NCBI RefSeq assembly: GCF_021155765.1
Contig: NC_060110.1
Coordinates: forward strand, 14,096,001-14,160,000
Length of the DNA: 64,000 nucleotides
Reading direction: 5' to 3'
Source of the DNA: Diprion similis
Taxonomy: Eukaryota; Arthropoda; Insecta; Hymenoptera; Diprionidae
Under the pieces are notes generated by a model. The model worked only from the letters and a program-made list of their open reading frames with translations, did no database searches and was not told the origin of the DNA. A program made the translations under genes and the position numbers. This document shows positions 59,790 to 64,000 of the stretch, in pieces (the stretch's first letter is position 1; each line of letters begins with the position of its first letter).

Positions 59790-61730
59790 TGAGAAATGAA
59801 AGGAATATGATAAGGAAATAAAATAAATGAGTGAGTAAATGAACCAAGACCGTAGCGGAAGATTTATTACGTACATGGGAAAAACGAGAGTGAAATATTT
59901 TAAACCTAACAGCTAATTTCACGAAGTATTTTTCTCAAGTTCGTGGTTTTATAACGTGTTCAACGTATTATCATCGAGGGTATTACCGTTAAGGACTCTG
60001 CGAGTATAATCAATTGCCCAACGTTAGTATATCGTCATATATATGCGAGAATTATACCCAAGTATTGTGATATTGAAGTGTGTATCAATTCTTTCGAGAG
60101 AACAAGGAAATCGAACGAGCTTTTCGTATAATTTTACAAATGGGAAAACACAGATTGCGTAACGTTCTATTACTTAACTCTTTGAGGGGCACATTTTTCT
60201 ACTAAAGAAAATCGGAATATGATAGGTGATTTGTAGGTTACAATTCTCCAAGATCTAATGAAGTATCAGCGATTTTTTCTACGTCACTTTTTAGAATAAC
60301 AAAACGTAAAAACGTAGAGCCGTGGATTTATCCATTATTTCATCCCTACTTTTTTTCGTGTTGATAGAAAGGTAATTACTACGAAACGCGTGAATAGATC
60401 TGCATACATAAATACAAATTAGCTATTCGTGAAAATGAAGTTAGTAGTAGATTTTGTATTCATAATCGAAAATCATAGCGTTCAGAAACATTTCATGGGT
60501 TAAGAGACTCTTCCGAAAGCGTTGCACACGATAAATAATAAGAAGTTAGTATTCAAAAACCGACGACAATTCTTAGGATAAAAAATAATAATCAGGAGAG
60601 TTTGCGGAGCGCACTAATGGTCTAGTCCATTACCATAAGCAATTCAAATATAGATCAGTGAAACTCGCAGAACTTTGCATCAATCGTATCACTTTTCTGA
60701 GCAACGGTAATTTGTTTAGTTTGTATTAACTGTCTCCAAGTTCTCATGACGAATAAACTGAAATGAGTTTTAGAAACTCCGAACCAAAGTTGCTGACTCA
60801 TACCGATACACCTAAATCTTGACGATAATAATTTTTACTAGCATTTCATGTTCGTCGCTTAGTCACACCGTGTTCGTCTCAATGAGGCGTTTGGTGAAGC
60901 AAACTTCATTTGGATATCATGTCTTTAAACGATAGCAGTTAAGTCCTAAAAGTCTTCTCAGAATTGAGAGGTTCAACGCTAATTCCCCTTCATTGTTCAC
61001 GAAGAGTGACGACGCTGTCATGTCTTTTCTTCCTTTTCTTTTATTATTTGCATATACTTCTATTCAAATTGTATGTACGGATATATTATATATGTATAAG
61101 CCGTCGGATTATCCATGTAAATTGCCCTAACCGGTCAGTATAATCGTCCCTCGATGAAATGCGGTCCCGAATATTTTGCCTTGCGTGTACCTGAAGGAAT
61201 GCCTTCGCAGCAAAAGTTTGTACCTTGGACGTATAGATAACTATGAAGGTAGGTATAAGCTATAACCAGAAGCTTACGATCTTCTGTCTTTTGCCTGAGG
61301 GACTAGGCGGCAGGGAGAAGGCGTAAAATATAATTATTTCTTTCGGCACTGACGATGAGAACCTATCATTATAGGGAAGCTGATCTGCGAACAAATGAAA
61401 ATATAATCACAACGATAAAATTTAGACCTCAAAACGGTTAACTGACTATTTTTAAAATTGGCAATCCTTCTAAATATAGAAGATAGGTGAATAATTATTA
61501 TTCTATATCTATTATCCTCACAAAGCCGACCAAGTATAATATAACTGTTTCTTAACGAGGTTCTCATTGTATATTATATAGCTGTGGCTTTTTGCAGCTA
61601 TTGACCGCAAACGTCTACGATTATGATAAAATTGTAATAAGATACCGCAAATATTAAAGACTTCCGTATGCAGAAAGCATTATTTAATAAAAACTAGGTT
61701 GATCTTGGCAAGGATAAAAAAATGTTGAAG
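59790..61730. other. Non-coding stretch
   Basis: No gene supported. A TTAA-bounded segment of about 320 bp (60178-60499) has a left edge, CTCTTTGAGGGGCACATTTTT, that resembles the MITE just upstream, but its right edge does not match well. Confidence 0.45.
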
Positions 61731-61734
61731 ATTT

Positions 61735-61739
61735 AAAAA
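61735..61739 (-). terminator. RNA polymerase III terminator of the tRNA
   Basis: Five A on the plus strand give TTTTT on the minus strand, 8 nt beyond the tRNA 3' end, as expected for polymerase III termination. Confidence 0.7.
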
Positions 61740-61746
61740 TAGATAT

Positions 61747-61819
61747 CGATCCTGCCAGGATTCGAACCTGGAATCTTCTGATCCGTAGTCAGACGCGTTA
61801 TCCGTTGCGCCACAGGACC
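61747..61819 (-). tRNA. tRNA-Arg (anticodon ACG)
   Basis: The 73-nt minus-strand gene folds as a standard cloverleaf. The acceptor stem pairs GGTCCTG with CAGGATC (one G-T wobble) and the discriminator is G. The anticodon stem TCTGA/TCAGA closes the loop CTACGGA with anticodon ACG, which after A-to-I editing decodes CGU, CGC and CGA. The T arm CCAGG/CCTGG carries TTCGAAT. The A box (TGGCGCAACGG) and B box (GGTTCGAATCC) are intact and there is no intron. A T-run terminator follows. It closely resembles animal tRNA-Arg-ACG. Confidence 0.96.
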
Positions 61820-61824
61820 CGTGG

Positions 61825-62330
61825 TGTGAATTGGCGCTATTTTTGTATACTAGCTGTCACTATTGCATCAACACGATATGTGTTTTCGTGATTATAATAA
61901 CCTTATCTCGCAATAAATCAAATAAAAATACCGAGTTACGACAAAGTGACGGCGATTCATACGATAAGATTAGATCACCGGCTGAGAATAACGAATTTTA
62001 TATGTGAAATGTGACGAATGCCTGTGCACTGTACTGTATAAACAAAATTATCACCATCACTATCAGGTACGAAAAAATTGTAGGTGAATAGAATTCGAAT
62101 GCTAAGAATTTTTACTTCTCCAAATGCCAAAGCTGAGAAATTTAGGCTGAAATTTTACTCCGATGAATACTCCGGCTTAATAATATGTGATTCATAGATA
62201 AGAAATAATTATCTAAACGAGTGATTTCGCAACTTAATTATCCGCATGATGATCAAATAAACCGAAAACGGAAAAACTTCTACATATAATTGCGTGTATT
62301 CAATTTGTAAACTATACATGTACGAAACCG
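61825..62330. other. Non-coding stretch
   Basis: AT-rich flank upstream of the tRNA. Nothing recognised. Confidence 0.5.
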
Positions 62331-62382
62331 TTTATATCTGTGATGTTTTTCGGCGTTTGGCTTTCGGCCAGAACCCTTTCAC

Positions 62383-62524
62383 CTACGCTTAATGGCTGCT
62401 TCTGTTGTAAAAGTGTAGAAGTCCACGATGCAGCAGGCGTATCTCGTAAACACGATATTGAAGTACTTGACGATTGGCGTCGACGCTTAGTTGTTACAGA
62501 TTTACGAGGTATATACGTTAGCAT
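62383..62524 (-). other. Candidate first coding exon (minus strand)
   Basis: An ATG at 62524 opens 47 codons plus one base on the minus strand (starting MLTYIPRKSVTTKRRRQSSS) and ends at a good donor GTAG|GTGAAA. It is basic and Ser/Thr-rich. A plus-strand open frame covers the same DNA. No matching second exon was found to the left, so this is weak. Confidence 0.22.
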
Positions 62525-62619
62525 CTCGAGAATGCAACATCACAGCCGGACGCAGTGGAACGTTGTTTCGGCGTTTCCTTTCAAATATCGCCTGAACCGT
62601 TTCTTATTATAACGGTTTA

Positions 62620-64000
62620 TCATTTGCCCGAACAGCCGTTGTGCGTTCACTGCAGCTGGCATTGTCCATTTATTCACCTTTAGCTGCTTGAGCAATGCCG
62701 ATAACTGATTCACCGTTGTAACGACTACCGATCAAACGACGATTGTTATTCGCGTCGACGATAACACAGCCGTATTCGAGAATATAGAAGGAATTGCACA
62801 CGCAGATGGTAGAATCACGCCTGTGGGATTCTGCGTTGGCCTGATTTTCTAATCAAACCGAGCACAGTACACGGGAGGGGGGAGTAAATCGAACACAAAT
62901 TTTCCTCAGGTAGTTAGCTATAGCCATGCATATTGCTGACTTGAGTAATCCCAAAGGTAGAAATTTCATTACGATTATGCGTGCACCGTTGCTTCCATGA
63001 AACGATCGTTGAAACCTGAAAACCAACTAACGATCGATTATCGTCCGACACGTTATAAGTTTCACTATTTTTCAACAATGTGTATATGAGTAAATGACGC
63101 ATATACGGACGGATCTAGAATATAGTATAGTTTGAACAAATTACCCAATGAATCATTAGACGGACAGAAGGTCGAAGGTAACAATTTTGTAGAACTCAAG
63201 AAACGGAACTAAACATGCCAGCGGTAAGAACGTCGATCCGAAACACCATGTACAAAAGTATATGTAGATATATATTACAGTGTTTCTTTGTCTAATAAAG
63301 CGACAAAAGCGATGAAAACCTATAGGTCTCATGGTTCCGTTCTCTACCTTTTCGATTCTAGTACTCTGATCACGAATTATCATATCACACTACGTATACT
63401 TCAATGTATTTATATTATATGATCATGCTATGAGTCAAATAATTAATGCGACAACGTCCCATAGGTGTAACGTTTGCATCCTCATCGCAGCCGTATGTAA
63501 ACGGACGCACACGTAGGTATATCGCTTAGCAAGCACCTTCAGCCTCACGTGCAATTTTGCAGAGCTCAGGGCTCGTACGATAGTCATCATATTCTATACA
63601 CTAACACAACATATGAAGAAGACTCGTGTGTATATTGACATATTTGGCTTTCTCCCTAAGCTCATATCGAATAACGGTGATGATAGTAGTAAAAAGCGAC
63701 GAGGATATTTAGCTCACGTCTTAAATACTGTGTATACAAAATTATAAGCACTGACGTGTATTAGTCATCGTGAAAATGTTTGGTTCGGGGTCAGAAATGT
63801 CAACGCTAATAAATCAGGCACACATCACGGCCCAACGATACCTTGTGTTGTGGCAAAAAAAGTGGGGCAGACCGAAGCTTCAAGTCGTGATACTTATTTC
63901 ACGCATTATTTGTTACATTAAATTGCTTTTATCCTATTTCGCGAGTTTCAAATAATCGTAATATAATTAATATAACTTCTTATGGGGCATTCCATGACAT
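62620..64000. other. Non-coding right flank
   Basis: No supported gene. A plus-strand frame from ATG 63777 (MFGSGSEMSTLINQ ...) is 60 codons long, unspliced and unrecognised. Confidence 0.45.

Overview
This is a window of insect nuclear genome. It has intron-containing genes with GT...AG junctions, insect-type DNA transposons, Penelope-like and LINE/SINE-type retroelement debris, a nuclear tRNA with internal A and B boxes, and long gene-poor, microsatellite-rich stretches. CpG is frequent throughout and several CpG-rich islands stand out, which fits Hymenoptera (perhaps a sawfly-grade lineage); that placement is an inference. There is no bacterial operon structure and no CRISPR array.

Layout. 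941-6573 is a 5.6 kb DNA transposon with about 43-bp terminal inverted repeats next to TA dinucleotides. It carries an apparently intact, one-intron IS630/Tc1/mariner-type transposase (4001-5220), a 446-bp tandem duplication, and signs of a second, spliced gene on the opposite strand. From 6.6 to 31 kb the DNA is gene-poor, with GC-rich CpG islands near 11.6-12.1, 16.5-16.9, 19.4-20.3 and 24.6-25.0 kb, many microsatellites, one retroelement 3' tail (23.34-23.78 kb) and one orphan exon-like segment (29.2-29.4 kb). From 32.9 to 35.3 kb there are several splice-bounded open segments on the minus strand, headed by a first exon whose promoter region is duplicated in tandem (34.94-35.76 kb) with a third, older copy at 37.4-37.8 kb. 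36.8-38.3 kb holds a diverged inverted repeat.

The two well-supported host genes lie tail to tail. A Daxx-like H3.3 chaperone gene (plus strand, 39625 to 43188 or 45168) starts with a SUMO-interaction motif exon, and a dense cluster of ATCGAT (DRE-like) motifs lies upstream. It appears to have two alternative 3' ends. A complete eight-exon kynurenine formamidase gene (minus strand, 47981 to 45464) encodes 309 residues with an intact Ser-Asp-His triad and a HGGYW oxyanion motif. All its exon phases agree.

The last third is mostly non-genic. 48.87-50.39 kb holds two Penelope-like 3' fragments in opposite orientation, each with GIY-YIG endonuclease remnants and a terminal repeat containing a hammerhead-like core. 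55.2-56.3 kb is another GC-rich island. 59067-59781 is a TTAA-flanked, piggyBac-type MITE with an unusual direct-plus-inverted internal repeat. An intact tRNA-Arg(ACG) gene lies at 61747-61819 on the minus strand.

No convincing wholly new biological system was found. The strongest leads are the large transposon with a possible antisense second gene, the triplicated promoter/first-exon unit, and the unresolved minus-strand gene at 33-35 kb.
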